DNA of 23,810 bases from an uncultured Phascolarctobacterium sp. (GTDB lineage: Bacteria > Bacillota > Negativicutes > Acidaminococcales > Acidaminococcaceae). Each line of letters begins with the position of its first letter. Positions within the stretch are counted from its first letter, which is position 1. Below, piece after piece: positions 1 to 8,330 of the stretch. The notes beneath the pieces were generated by a model. The model did no database searches. It had not been told where the DNA came from and saw only the letters and a list, made by a program, of their open reading frames with translations. Location: positions 1 to 23,810 of the forward strand of contig URXU01000015.1 in assembly GCA_900552005.1 (NCBI GenBank). The letters are read 5' to 3'. The translations under genes were made by a program, and so were the position numbers.

Positions 1-899
1 TGGAAGGAAACTTCCAAACCATTCATACGGAATACTTCTTTAACAATGATGCGTGCCAGCAGTTCGTTATCGGCAGTTTGAACGCCCAGATTAAATTTCC
101 AGTCTACTTCCAGCTGTTCCATAACGTGAGTCATATGACCTTCAGAGTCAATCTGACCTTTAACACCGCCGCATTCTTTATGGCCCATTTCCGGTTCCAG
201 TCCATAAAGTTCCAGCATCTGCACAGTCTGTTCCAGCGCAGTACGAACATTGCCGCGGGTGCGCTGCCAATATTGCTCCTGCATCATCTGAGAAGAAGAC
301 AATGCCTCGATAGGCGCGTCTTCACGGGGAGATTTAACCCAGAATTCCAGTTCTGTTGCGCAGGTGAAAACGATTTTATCAATTTCGCTGCTGTCAACAT
401 GTTCCAGACCGGCAATCTTCGGATGTTTGGCAAACAGAGCCATAATTTCTTTTTCCACATGGTCAAGCGTATTTTTCAAAATGGAACGGGAATCAACAAA
501 ATTGCCGTTATGAATCAGATAACAGGGAATGCGCAGAGTGCCAACCATGTTGCCGCTTTCAGCGTCAAAATGTTCATAATTGTAATCAACATACCAGTTA
601 ACGGATTTATCAACCTTCATATCAACACGGGCATTGTTCAAAGTAGCAATGCCGGTCAGTACAACGGAAGAACCGTCAGTCTGAGCCGCGCTGCCTTCCA
701 GAAAGCTGTTGATATCTTCCAGGAAAATTTTCATCGGAATTTTTTCATCAGTATCGTTGCCTGCAAAATCCACACCCATCAGAGAAACGAATTTGATTTC
801 CGGATGCAGCTGCAGAATATTATGTAAAGACTGCTCATTCTGTTGTTCAGGTTTAATAACGTACAATAAATTTTTTTTGTTCATGTTCATTGCCAGCAA
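1..899 (-). CDS. glnA: Glutamine synthetase, N-terminal part (cut by window edge)
   Basis: About 299 residues of a glutamine synthetase, the cytoplasmic enzyme that makes glutamine from glutamate, ammonia and ATP; the C-terminus lies outside the window. Seen in translation: a first domain containing NARVDMKVDKSVNWYVD, then TELEFWV, which matches the glutamate-binding E-x-E-F region, and a later GLEPEMGHKECGGVKGQID / HVMEQLEVDWKF stretch that fits the conserved H-E...GQ-x-E segment in a diverged form. The subtype cannot be fixed from this half. Start choice: ATG codons lie at 890 and 884, but GGAG at 913-910 is 19 nt or more from them and only 10 nt from an in-frame TTG at 899, so I chose the TTG; an in-frame stop lies upstream near 930. 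It has its own promoter (1006-1035), so it is probably a separate unit from holA. Family sure; start less so. Confidence 0.85.
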   Translation of the reverse strand, partial: MLAMNMNKKNLLYVIKPEQQNEQSLHNILQLHPEIKFVSLMGVDFAGNDTDEKIPMKIFLEDINSFLEGSAAQTDGSSVVLTGIATLNNARVDMKVDKSVNWYVDYNYEHFDAESGNMVGTLRIPCYLIHNGNFVDSRSILKNTLDHVEKEIMALFAKHPKIAGLEHVDSSEIDKIVFTCATELEFWVKSPREDAPIEALSSSQMMQEQYWQRTRGNVRTALEQTVQMLELYGLEPEMGHKECGGVKGQIDSEGHMTHVMEQLEVDWKFNLGVQTADNELLARIIVKEVFRMNGLEVSF

Positions 900-1005
900 A
901 AATGCTGTACTCCTTTCCAAAACAGTTTAGCTTCCAAAAACAAAAAGACCTTTCCAAAACAGAATACACTCCTCCTGTCTTAGAAAAGTCGCCATTGACT
1001 TAATC

Positions 1006-1035
1006 ATTATAACAAATAATTGATTGAATTGTCTA
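1006..1035 (-). promoter_or_regulatory. Promoter of the glutamine synthetase gene
   Basis: On the minus strand TAGACA (1035-1030) is followed after 18 nt by TATAAT (1011-1006), a good sigma-A-type promoter. It sits just after the holA stop codon. The leader between it and the gene contains two purine-rich Shine-Dalgarno-like stretches (978-970 and 918-910) and a repeated 12-nt word, CTGTTTTGGAAA, near 962-951 and 927-916. The role of the repeat is unknown. Confidence 0.65.
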
Positions 1036-1046
1036 TCATTTTTTAT

Positions 1047-2078
1047 TTATACTAATAAATTTATTAAAATTTCCTCCAGCAGCTCATACCGCCGCCCGCC
1101 GCGGCGCATTTCAATATTCAGCTGAGCTAACTGCAGCACTGCCTGACGCAGTCTGTCATAATCAAAGGCAGCAGCCTGTCTGATAACAATTTTGCCGACA
1201 TAAGGCGTCAGATTTAATTCAGTACTGATCTGCGCCGCACTGTAACGCTGTAATTGCAGCTCTTTAATCTTGGCGGCACGCCGCAGCTGAAATAAAAGTC
1301 CGCCGCACAGCAGTAAAATGGAGGTGCCTTTTTTTCTCTCATAAGCCAACAGCTCGAGAGCCCGCGCAAGCCTTCTTTCCATAATGGCATTGGTCAGAGA
1401 AAAGCCGGAAACCTGCGGCAAAGCAGTAAAAATATTTTCAACGTCGCCGCGATGCCACTGTCTGCGCTCACCGGTATATATGGCCAATTTTTCCAGCTCC
1501 TGTCTTACCAGCTGTAAGGGAACCGTATCAACCGGCGCCAGGTATTCCATAATCAGCTCCAGAGCATCCTGGTCCAGAGTGCCGCCAAGGCTTGCCGCCT
1601 GCTGCTGCAGCCAATGAGCAGCAGCATAAGGCTTAAAGCTCATGCACTCGCAGACCGCGCCGTTTTTCTTCATTTCTTTATAAAAGCGGCTGCGCTTATC
1701 CAGCTTGCCGGCACAGACCAGCACGGTACAGTATTCCGGAACATCTGCCAGAATCTCAGCCAGTTTATTGAGACGTTCTTTTTTGGCTTCGCTTTCCTGC
1801 CTGCCGCCCAGCAGTTTATCATCCTTGATAATAACCAGAGCTTTACCGGAAAAAAAAGGATAACTATTTATAACGCTTATCAGTTCCTTAAAATCCGTAT
1901 CCTTTTCAAAAACAGTAATCTGGCGTTCAGCTTCCTCAGCATCCCCAAAAACATAATCCGGCAGCAGCGCGTTAATCCGGCTTATATAATAGGCTTCTTC
2001 ACCGAAAGCCACAAGTACATTAGGCAGCTGCTCGCGATTTTTCATTCTGCTCAATAAATCATCCGGCTTATATTCCAT
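1047..2078 (-). CDS. holA: DNA polymerase III subunit delta
   Basis: The delta subunit of the clamp-loader complex, which opens the beta sliding clamp and loads it on primed DNA during replication. The 343 residues fit the family's usual length. The N-terminal part (NVLVAFGEEAYYISR, about residues 20-34) matches the start of the AAA+-like domain of delta, which lacks a functional ATP site. The C-terminal part is helical and rich in Leu, Arg and Gln (for example LLLCGGLLFQLRRAAKIKEL), as expected for the collar domain. The start is set by AGGAG six nt before the ATG; this site overlaps the stop codon of comEC, so the two are translationally linked. The comEA-comEC-holA order is common in Firmicutes. 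Nothing unusual in the reading frame. Confidence 0.9.
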   Translation of the reverse strand: MEYKPDDLLSRMKNREQLPNVLVAFGEEAYYISRINALLPDYVFGDAEEAERQITVFEKDTDFKELISVINSYPFFSGKALVIIKDDKLLGGRQESEAKKERLNKLAEILADVPEYCTVLVCAGKLDKRSRFYKEMKKNGAVCECMSFKPYAAAHWLQQQAASLGGTLDQDALELIMEYLAPVDTVPLQLVRQELEKLAIYTGERRQWHRGDVENIFTALPQVSGFSLTNAIMERRLARALELLAYERKKGTSILLLCGGLLFQLRRAAKIKELQLQRYSAAQISTELNLTPYVGKIVIRQAAAFDYDRLRQAVLQLAQLNIEMRRGGRRYELLEEILINLLV

Positions 2079-2087
2079 AACTGTCTC

Positions 2088-4376
2088 CTAAAAATATTGT
2101 TGATGGTATACATAACTATAACATTTTGTTTCCGCATCGTCAAAAACAATCTTTACCGCGCCCAGCTGATCCGTGCGCAGAATAAAGCTGCCTACGGAAT
2201 GCAGCCGCTGCAGAGTTTCCTGATGTGGATGCCCGTAGCTATTGCCGCTGCCGGCAGAAATAAGCGCCAACGACGGCTGCACATGCTGCAGAAATTCCAG
2301 GCTGCTGCTGTTTTTTGAACCATGATGGGCAACTTTCAGTACTTCATATGGTCCGCTAAGCAGCAGCTTTTCCTCCTGACGCTGACTTATATCGCCTGTA
2401 AAAAGCAGTTTGTGCTTTCCGCTCTCCACCGCTGCTACGAGACTGCCGTCATTAACGCTTAATGAACTTTCTGCTGACAAAATGCGTAAATTTACATAAT
2501 CATCCACGCAATACAGTTGCTGCGCTGCCGGATAGATGATCTGACAGGAGGAATTGACCTCAGTCAATTGCCGCATCAAGTTTTCGTTAATGGATTTAGG
2601 CACCAATACTTTTTGGACAGCCATATTTTCCGCCAGGCTGACAGCTCCTCCCACATGGTCAAAATCACCGTGGCTTAAAAGCAGCATATCAATTTTGCTT
2701 TTTCCCTCACTGCGCAAAAAGGGAGCAATAACTCTGCTGCCCGTATCATAATCTTTCAGGCCTCCGGTATCGATGACCACCGTTTTGCCCTGCGGCGTGA
2801 AAAGCACGGCGCAATCGCCCTGCCCCACATCCAAAAAATAAGCTGTAAAAGGCTGCTTAGCCCAGCGATTCCACAGCAGCCCTCCGCCTAAAGCAAGCAG
2901 CAAGGTCACTATGAGCACGCGGCGCTCCTTATTTTGCAAAAATTGTACGCAGGGCAGGTCCAGCAAAATAAACAGCAGAAAATAATAAACTATGCCACAC
3001 CAGAAAGGCAGGCTGCCAATAACAGCCGTACTGCCCGGTATGGAGGCCAGCAGCTTCGCCTGCAGCAAAAGCTGCTGCACCAGAAAACCGGCTGCTTTCA
3101 AAAATACTGCTCCCGCTCCGCAGAGCTGACTGACTAAAAGTCCTGCCGCCGTAAGCAGCAAAGCAAATTCCAATACCGGTACCAGCACAATATTGCTGAG
3201 CAGAGAAATCAATGACAGCTGGTGAAAATAACTTACCAAAAGCGGTACTGCCAAAAGCTGCGCCGCCAAAGTTACAGCAACGCCCTCTGCCAGCCACAAC
3301 GGCAGCCAACTGCTTAATCTGGCACGCAGAACGGGAAACAGCCAAATTAGCCCTGCCGCCGCACTGAACGATAACTGAAAGCCAACATCCAGCAGCCACA
3401 AAGGTTTAAAGATCAGCATCACAACGGCGGCCATGCATAAAATATGACCTTTTGCCGCACCGCTGCCCCCGTATAATAAAATAAGGCTCATTATTAAAGC
3501 CCGTATTACCGGCGCCTGCCAGCCGCAAATACCCGCATACAACAGCAATGCACTGCCGATAAGCCCCAGACGTAATCCGCGCTTTAATTTTTGCAAAAGC
3601 AAAAGCAAAAAGCCTGTTAAAAGCACCAGATGAGAACCGGAAACCGACAAAAGATGTGCCAAGCCGTTATCGCTAAAAGCCTTGCGCGTGCTTTCGTCCA
3701 GCCCGTCACTGCCTCCGAGCAGCATACCGCTTAAGACTGCTGCCTGCTTGCCGCCGGCGGCTGCTATCTGCTGACGCAGCTTTAAGTTCCAGACCGCCAG
3801 TTTATCACTTAACGCAGGTTCACTGCTGATAAAAGTAACCTGGGCCTTATGCAGCCTGCCGCCCAAACCATGCAGTCTGTTCCACCTCTCCGCATCAAAG
3901 CCTCCGGGATTACGCAATGCCTGTAAAGGCAATAGTTCGCCACGGCAGTAAACAACACCTGAGTTATGCTGCAGGCTGCTGCCGGTAAAAACTCGCAGCT
4001 TGCCGGTATACGGTATATCTTGCGCATTAATTTTAAGCTGCTGGCAATTAATGATCAAAGAAGTTCCGTAAGCATATTGTTTTACAGACAGCACATCCAC
4101 TCTGCCAACTACTTCCGCCTGTTTGCCGAACGCCGGCAGAAGCTGCTGTGCCGGCGCTTCCGGCAGCCGCCAGCCGCTGAAAATGCCTAACAGCAGAAAA
4201 AACAGCAGCACAACACACTCATAAATACCGGGCTGCCGTTTATAAAGCATAATGCAGCTTCTTATAATAACAAACAGCAATATGAAAATCGTAAAAGCCG
4301 CAGCGGCTATGCTGTGCTGAAGCTGCCAGCAGCAGCCTGTAAGAAAGCATAAAGTTCCCAGATAAATAATATTCAT
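2088..4376 (-). CDS. comEC: ComEC/Rec2 DNA-uptake channel protein
   Basis: Polytopic membrane protein that carries single-stranded DNA across the cytoplasmic membrane during natural transformation. Its 762 residues show the usual layout: N-terminal membrane helices and a soluble region (about 1-200), the Competence domain with HLLSVSGSHLVLL (about 241-253) and a run of membrane segments (about 250-500), then a metallo-beta-lactamase-like domain from about 512. That last domain has FLDVGQGDC (514-522), SHGDFDHVGG (568-577, the H-x-D-x-D-H metal motif) and a later HHGSKNSS. All metal-binding residues I can place are intact, so the protein is likely functional. The start codon overlaps the comEA stop (TAATG), which implies coupled translation. 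It lies between comEA and holA. Confidence 0.93.
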   Translation of the reverse strand: MNIIYLGTLCFLTGCCWQLQHSIAAAAFTIFILLFVIIRSCIMLYKRQPGIYECVVLLFFLLLGIFSGWRLPEAPAQQLLPAFGKQAEVVGRVDVLSVKQYAYGTSLIINCQQLKINAQDIPYTGKLRVFTGSSLQHNSGVVYCRGELLPLQALRNPGGFDAERWNRLHGLGGRLHKAQVTFISSEPALSDKLAVWNLKLRQQIAAAGGKQAAVLSGMLLGGSDGLDESTRKAFSDNGLAHLLSVSGSHLVLLTGFLLLLLQKLKRGLRLGLIGSALLLYAGICGWQAPVIRALIMSLILLYGGSGAAKGHILCMAAVVMLIFKPLWLLDVGFQLSFSAAAGLIWLFPVLRARLSSWLPLWLAEGVAVTLAAQLLAVPLLVSYFHQLSLISLLSNIVLVPVLEFALLLTAAGLLVSQLCGAGAVFLKAAGFLVQQLLLQAKLLASIPGSTAVIGSLPFWCGIVYYFLLFILLDLPCVQFLQNKERRVLIVTLLLALGGGLLWNRWAKQPFTAYFLDVGQGDCAVLFTPQGKTVVIDTGGLKDYDTGSRVIAPFLRSEGKSKIDMLLLSHGDFDHVGGAVSLAENMAVQKVLVPKSINENLMRQLTEVNSSCQIIYPAAQQLYCVDDYVNLRILSAESSLSVNDGSLVAAVESGKHKLLFTGDISQRQEEKLLLSGPYEVLKVAHHGSKNSSSLEFLQHVQPSLALISAGSGNSYGHPHQETLQRLHSVGSFILRTDQLGAVKIVFDDAETKCYSYVYHQQYF

Positions 4377-4969
4377 TATATAGTAATCCTGTCCTGGAGC
4401 TTTTGAAACTTGCCCTGCCCAATTCCCTTAACCTGCATAAGATCTTCAATTTTACTGAACGGCTGCACCCTGCGATAATCAATAATTTTCTGCGCCGTCG
4501 CTTCGCCTATACCAGGCAGCGAAACCAGCTCATCTAAACCGGCAGTATTAATATTTACCCTGTCATTTACCGTCCGTACATAATTGCCTGCCGCATTCTG
4601 CCGCTCACTGCGCCTGCCGCTGCCGGAAGCAGCTTTTTTGCTGCTTTGTGACGGAACATTCACCTGGCTGCCATCCTTAAGCTTCTTGGCTAAATTAACT
4701 TTTTCCGGATTAGCGGCTTGCGTAAACCCACCGGCCGCTGTTACCGCATCCTGCGCTCTGGCGGCGGCAGGTAAGTTATAAATACCGGGTCTTACTACCG
4801 CACCGCTTACATACACTTTAATTTGAGCCGAAGTATTCTCCTCCTTTTGCACAGCCTGCGGCAAAGGCGCCGCTGCCGGCCGGAAAAAATACTCGGCTGC
4901 CACACTTGTCAATACACATCCTGTCAGCAAAACACATAATAAGATAAATTTTGTCTTTTTGTTTTCCAT
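4376..4969 (-). CDS. comEA: ComEA-type DNA-binding competence protein
   Basis: Membrane-anchored receptor that binds double-stranded DNA outside the membrane and delivers it to ComEC. With the start used here it has 197 residues: a membrane anchor (about 7-25), an SLBB-type domain (about 49-107, IKVYVSGAVVRPGIYNL), a Lys/Ser/Arg-rich linker, and a C-terminal pair of helix-hairpin-helix motifs (about 137-195, with LPGIGEATA and VKGIGQGK). The ATG at 4969 follows GGAGAG with normal spacing. A longer frame to 5005 exists, but it would translate the arm of the terminator behind leuS, so I rejected it. No comEB lies between comEA and comEC. I see no convincing promoter between the leuS terminator and this gene. 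Confidence 0.92.
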   Translation of the reverse strand: MENKKTKFILLCVLLTGCVLTSVAAEYFFRPAAAPLPQAVQKEENTSAQIKVYVSGAVVRPGIYNLPAAARAQDAVTAAGGFTQAANPEKVNLAKKLKDGSQVNVPSQSSKKAASGSGRRSERQNAAGNYVRTVNDRVNINTAGLDELVSLPGIGEATAQKIIDYRRVQPFSKIEDLMQVKGIGQGKFQKLQDRITI

Positions 4970-4982
4970 CGATGCTCTCTCC

Positions 4983-5024
4983 AAAAAAAAGTCTGAGAAT
5001 AACAAAATCGTTATTCTCAGACTT
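4983..5024 (-). terminator. Intrinsic terminator after leuS
   Basis: A perfect 15-bp inverted repeat (arms 5024-5010 and 5003-4989, 6-nt loop) runs directly into a T tract ending at 4983 on the minus strand. It closes the leuS transcript. The ribosome binding site of comEA begins at the very next base (4982), leaving no room for a promoter between them. Confidence 0.92.
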
Positions 5025-5067
5025 TCTGAATAATTTCAAGCGTTATATAAGCACTGCTATGTAATTA

Positions 5068-7557
5068 TTATTTGGCTACGATATTTACCAAACGTCCGGG
5101 CACACAGATAATCTTCTTAACCTGTGCATCGCCGATATGAGTCTGGACATTAGCATCAGCCAGTGCAATTTTTTCCAATTCTTCTTTGGTCGCAGCAGAA
5201 GGAACAGTCAGTCTGCCTCTAACCTTGCCGTTAACCTGCAGAACGATTTCCACATTGTCAACTTTCAAAGCATCTTCACAGTATTCCGGCCATTTTTGCT
5301 GATGTACGCTGCTGTCAGCATCAATAGCACCGCGCCACAGTTCTTCGGTAATATGCGGCACAAACGGAGCCAACATCTTCAGCAGAGAGGAAACAGCTTC
5401 ATAAATCAGACCGGCATTAGCTTCTTGTTTCGCTTCTTTATAAGCATACAGAGCATTAACCAGTTCCATCATTGTACTGATAGCGGTATTGAAGTTAAAG
5501 CGTTTGTCGATATCGCTGGTTACCTTCTTAATACTGCTATGAACTACGCGGCGCAAATCCTTATCAGCTTCAGTAAGCGCTGCAGCATCATAGGAAGTAA
5601 CTTTCTGTTCCAGCTGCGGCAGATAGTTATAAACAATACGCCATACACGGTTCAGGAAACGGAAGGAACCTTCCACGCCCTGATCGCTCCATTCCAATTC
5701 TCTTTCCGGCGGAGCAGCAAACATAATGAAAAGACGGGCAGTATCGGCGCCGTATTTTTCCAAAATTTCTTCCGGAGAAACAACATTGCCCAGGGATTTA
5801 CTCATCTTGGCGCCGTCTTTGATTACCATTCCCTGAGTAAGCAGGTTGGCAAACGGTTCGTCATAATCAACTAAACCGGCGTCGCGCAGCACTTTCAGGA
5901 AGAAGCGAGAGTACAGCAGATGCAAAATAGCATGTTCGATACCGCCGATATATTGATCTACCGGGCCCCAATACTGATTGAGTTCTTTAGCAAACGGAGC
6001 CTTATCATTTTTCGGGTCGGTATAACGCAGATAATACCAGGAAGAACACAGGAAGGTATCCATGGTATCAGTTTCACGTTTTGCAGGAGCACCGCATTTG
6101 GGGCAGGTGCAGTTTACGAAGCTTTCAGAAGTTGCCAGCGGAGAAACACTACCGGCATGAAAATCTACATCCTCCGGCAATCTTACCGGCAGCTGATCTT
6201 CCGGTACCAGAACTTCACCGCAATGCGGGCAGTAGATAATAGGAATCGGAGCGCCCCAATAACGCTGACGGCTGATTAACCAATCGCGCAGGCGGTAGTT
6301 TACATGACGGGAACCAATGCCCATTTTTTCGGCTTCATCCATAATAGCCTGCATGCCGGCATGCATTTCCATACCGGTAAATTTACCGGAGTTAACAAGT
6401 ACGCCTTCTTTTTCCTCATAGGCGTCAGTCATATCTTCCAATTTCAGTTCTTTATCTTTAGGATTGATAACAACGATTTTTTCCAGGCCATATTTATCAG
6501 CAAACATCCAGTCACGGCTGTCGTGAGTAGGTACGCCCATTACTGCGCCGGTACCATAATCATACAGTACATAATTGGTAATCCAAATTTGTACTTTTTT
6601 GCCGGTAAACGGATTAATTGCATAAACGCCGGTAAAAATACCTTCTTTTTCAGATTCACTGGAAGTACGTTCAATATCCGACTGGTTGCGTACTTTATCG
6701 CAGAAAGCCTTAATTTCCGCAGCTTTCGGATTATTGGCGCAGATTTTTTCAACCAGAGGATGCTCAGCAGCCAGTACTACGTAAGTTACGCCAAACGCAG
6801 TATCCGGGCGAGTAGTATAAACCGCAACTTTTTCATTTAATTCAGGAATATCAAAACTGAATTCCAAACCTTCGCTGCGGCCAATCCAGTTGCGCTGCAT
6901 GGTTTTTACGCGTTCCGGCCAGCCTTCCAGCAAATCAAGATCTTTTAAAAGTTCATCAGCGTAATCGGTAATTTTAAAGAACCATTGTTCCAGATCCTTT
7001 TTCTCAACTACGCTGTCGCAGCGCCAACATTTACCATCAATAACCTGTTCATTAGCCAATACGGTATTGCAGGTATCGCACCAGTTAACAGCAGATTTTT
7101 TCTTGACAGCCAGGCCTCTTTTATAGAAAAGCTCAAAGAACCACTGAGTCCATTTATAATAATCTTCCTTGCAGGTAGTAACTTCGCGGTCCCAGTCATA
7201 GGACAGTCCCAAAGCTTTCTGCTGACGGGTCATATTGGCGATATTTTCCAAAGTCCATTTTTTAGGCGGAATATTATGTTTGATTGCCGCATTTTCTGCC
7301 GGCATGCCAAAAGAGTCCCAACCCATAGGATGCAGGACATTAAAACCTTTCATTGTACGGAAACGCGCTACTACGTCACCGATAGAATAGTTGCGCACAT
7401 GACCCATATGTAAATTGCCGGAAGGATAAGGGAACATTTCCAACACATATGATTTCGGTTTATCCTTATCCATCTCAACTTTAAAGCTCTTATGTTCTTC
7501 CCAATATTTCTGCCACTTTGCTTCTATGGCATGGGGAGCATATTTTTCTTCCAACAT
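5068..7557 (-). CDS. leuS: Leucyl-tRNA synthetase
   Basis: Class I aminoacyl-tRNA synthetase charging tRNA-Leu in the cytoplasm. It has 829 residues, normal for bacterial LeuRS. Visible motifs are HMGH (50-53, the HIGH signature), a four-cysteine zinc module (C160, C163, C177, C180), the CP1 editing domain with TTRPDTAFGVTYVV (248-261) and GVPTHD with the key editing Asp (D346), and KMSKS (584-588). The C-terminal anticodon-binding and terminal domains are present (VEIVLQVNGKVRGRL). Start at 7557: AGGAGG lies six nt upstream. An open frame continues to 7665, but that part is the T-box antiterminator and terminator, not protein. Expression should rise when uncharged tRNA-Leu accumulates. Ends in a strong terminator (4983-5024). 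Confidence 0.97.
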   Translation of the reverse strand: MLEEKYAPHAIEAKWQKYWEEHKSFKVEMDKDKPKSYVLEMFPYPSGNLHMGHVRNYSIGDVVARFRTMKGFNVLHPMGWDSFGMPAENAAIKHNIPPKKWTLENIANMTRQQKALGLSYDWDREVTTCKEDYYKWTQWFFELFYKRGLAVKKKSAVNWCDTCNTVLANEQVIDGKCWRCDSVVEKKDLEQWFFKITDYADELLKDLDLLEGWPERVKTMQRNWIGRSEGLEFSFDIPELNEKVAVYTTRPDTAFGVTYVVLAAEHPLVEKICANNPKAAEIKAFCDKVRNQSDIERTSSESEKEGIFTGVYAINPFTGKKVQIWITNYVLYDYGTGAVMGVPTHDSRDWMFADKYGLEKIVVINPKDKELKLEDMTDAYEEKEGVLVNSGKFTGMEMHAGMQAIMDEAEKMGIGSRHVNYRLRDWLISRQRYWGAPIPIIYCPHCGEVLVPEDQLPVRLPEDVDFHAGSVSPLATSESFVNCTCPKCGAPAKRETDTMDTFLCSSWYYLRYTDPKNDKAPFAKELNQYWGPVDQYIGGIEHAILHLLYSRFFLKVLRDAGLVDYDEPFANLLTQGMVIKDGAKMSKSLGNVVSPEEILEKYGADTARLFIMFAAPPERELEWSDQGVEGSFRFLNRVWRIVYNYLPQLEQKVTSYDAAALTEADKDLRRVVHSSIKKVTSDIDKRFNFNTAISTMMELVNALYAYKEAKQEANAGLIYEAVSSLLKMLAPFVPHITEELWRGAIDADSSVHQQKWPEYCEDALKVDNVEIVLQVNGKVRGRLTVPSAATKEELEKIALADANVQTHIGDAQVKKIICVPGRLVNIVAK

Positions 7558-7585
7558 TTCTGACCTCCTGAAATTTTTGCAAAAT

Positions 7586-7812
7586 AAAAAATCCCTGACC
7601 TCGTAAAAGGCCAGGGACGAAATAACATTTCGCGGTACCACCCTGATTACAGCAGATGCTGTCACTCATTTTTACATTAACGCAGCCTCACGTCCGCACA
7701 TTTCCTTGCGGCATCTCCACGGCGAGTTCATCTTCAATAATGTCCGGCTTCCATCTACCGCCGGCTTTCTGCACAATATTGGACAGACTAATACTCCGTT
7801 TCACCGAATTTA
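7586..7812 (-). promoter_or_regulatory. T-box riboswitch leader of leuS, Leu (CTC) specifier
   Basis: The conserved T-box word GGTGGTACCGCG is present at 7642-7631 on the minus strand. It is followed by a terminator (arms 7617-7608 and 7601-7592, ten pairs with one G-U) and a T tract (7591-7586). Upstream lies Stem I, with an AGTA element after its 5' end (7794-7791), a GGTAGATGG apical region and the GAACTC specifier context; the specifier triplet CTC (7726-7724) encodes leucine, matching the gene. The base of Stem I can form between CGGTGA (7806-7801) and TCGCCG (7725-7720). In this class, uncharged tRNA-Leu pairs with the specifier and the T-box bulge and favours antitermination. Confidence 0.95.
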
Positions 7813-7818
7813 ATGTAA

Positions 7819-7847
7819 ATTATATAACTAATATATGCAAAAGTCAA
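7819..7847 (-). promoter_or_regulatory. Promoter of leuS
   Basis: TTGACT (7847-7842) and TATAAT (7824-7819) are separated by 17 nt on the minus strand. Transcription would start near 7812, just before Stem I of the T-box. Confidence 0.88.
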
Positions 7848-7860
7848 ACAAAAGATTACT

Positions 7861-8272
7861 GAGCAAAAAAGATGCTTCTTCAGCATATGGTACAGGGAAA
7901 TTATAAAATCGTTACCGCCAGCTCTTTTATTCTGCAACTCAGAAAATTTTAAACTTCTTGCAGTCTCTTTTCAATTTTCTATTATATTCTAATCTGCTTT
8001 TCTTAAAACAAACTTAAACCAACGGCTTTTGGTACAGTTTTTTCTTCTTTCCACCGCGAATAAGATCAGCTTAGCTTCATTATCCTACGTACTGCACATT
8101 ATCTTTTTAGATAATTCATTCCAACATAATTCATCCCAACGCTATATCTTTATTTTAAAATATTTATTACATTCAACACAACAAGTGTAGCTCCTATTTG
8201 TTATTGTTAGCTACATTATAGTATTTTATCATTCTCTTAACAATGAATTTATCTGTAATAATATCAATAAGC
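7861..8272. other. AT-rich intergenic spacer, no gene seen
   Basis: About 410 bases between the leuS promoter and the terminator of the P1 peptidase gene. It is clearly richer in A+T than the flanking genes and carries no open frame with a credible ribosome binding site on either strand. It holds an imperfect direct repeat (8113-8125 and 8128-8140, AATTCATTCCAAC versus AATTCATCCCAAC) and an inverted repeat TGTAGCT / AGCTACA (8186-8192 and 8209-8215). I see no T-run making the latter a terminator. It may be decayed sequence. Confidence 0.5.
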
Positions 8273-8315
8273 AAAACAGCCCCTTAAACGATTTTCAAAC
8301 TTTTAAGGGGCTGTT
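8273..8315 (-). terminator. Intrinsic terminator after the P1 peptidase gene
   Basis: A 14-bp perfect stem (arms 8315-8302 and 8288-8275, loop 13 nt), rich in G and C in its upper part, is followed on the minus strand by a short T stretch (8276-8273). It lies 16 nt after the stop codon at 8331. Confidence 0.8.
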
Positions 8316-8330
8316 CACTATTCTATTTTT

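Noticed and set aside
78..827. 249-residue plus-strand open frame
   Set aside because: It lies antisense to the glutamine synthetase gene, whose frame shows real family motifs; the plus-strand product is low-complexity Phe/Asn/His sequence without any motif.
4970..5005. N-terminal extension of ComEA by 12 residues
   Set aside because: It would begin in the leuS terminator stem; GGAGAG supports the start at 4969.
5137..5874. 245-residue plus-strand open frame
   Set aside because: Antisense shadow of leuS; no ribosome binding site and no recognisable domain.
7558..7665. N-terminal extension of LeuRS by 36 residues
   Set aside because: The extension translates the T-box antiterminator and terminator; the AGGAGG site places the start at 7557.
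7872..7952. 26-codon plus-strand frame in the spacer upstream of leuS
   Set aside because: No ribosome binding site, no promoter, and the length is expected by chance in AT-rich DNA.
8186..8215. TGTAGCT/AGCTACA inverted repeat as a terminator or small RNA
   Set aside because: The 16-nt loop and lack of a T-run make a terminator unlikely; no promoter nearby supports a small RNA gene.
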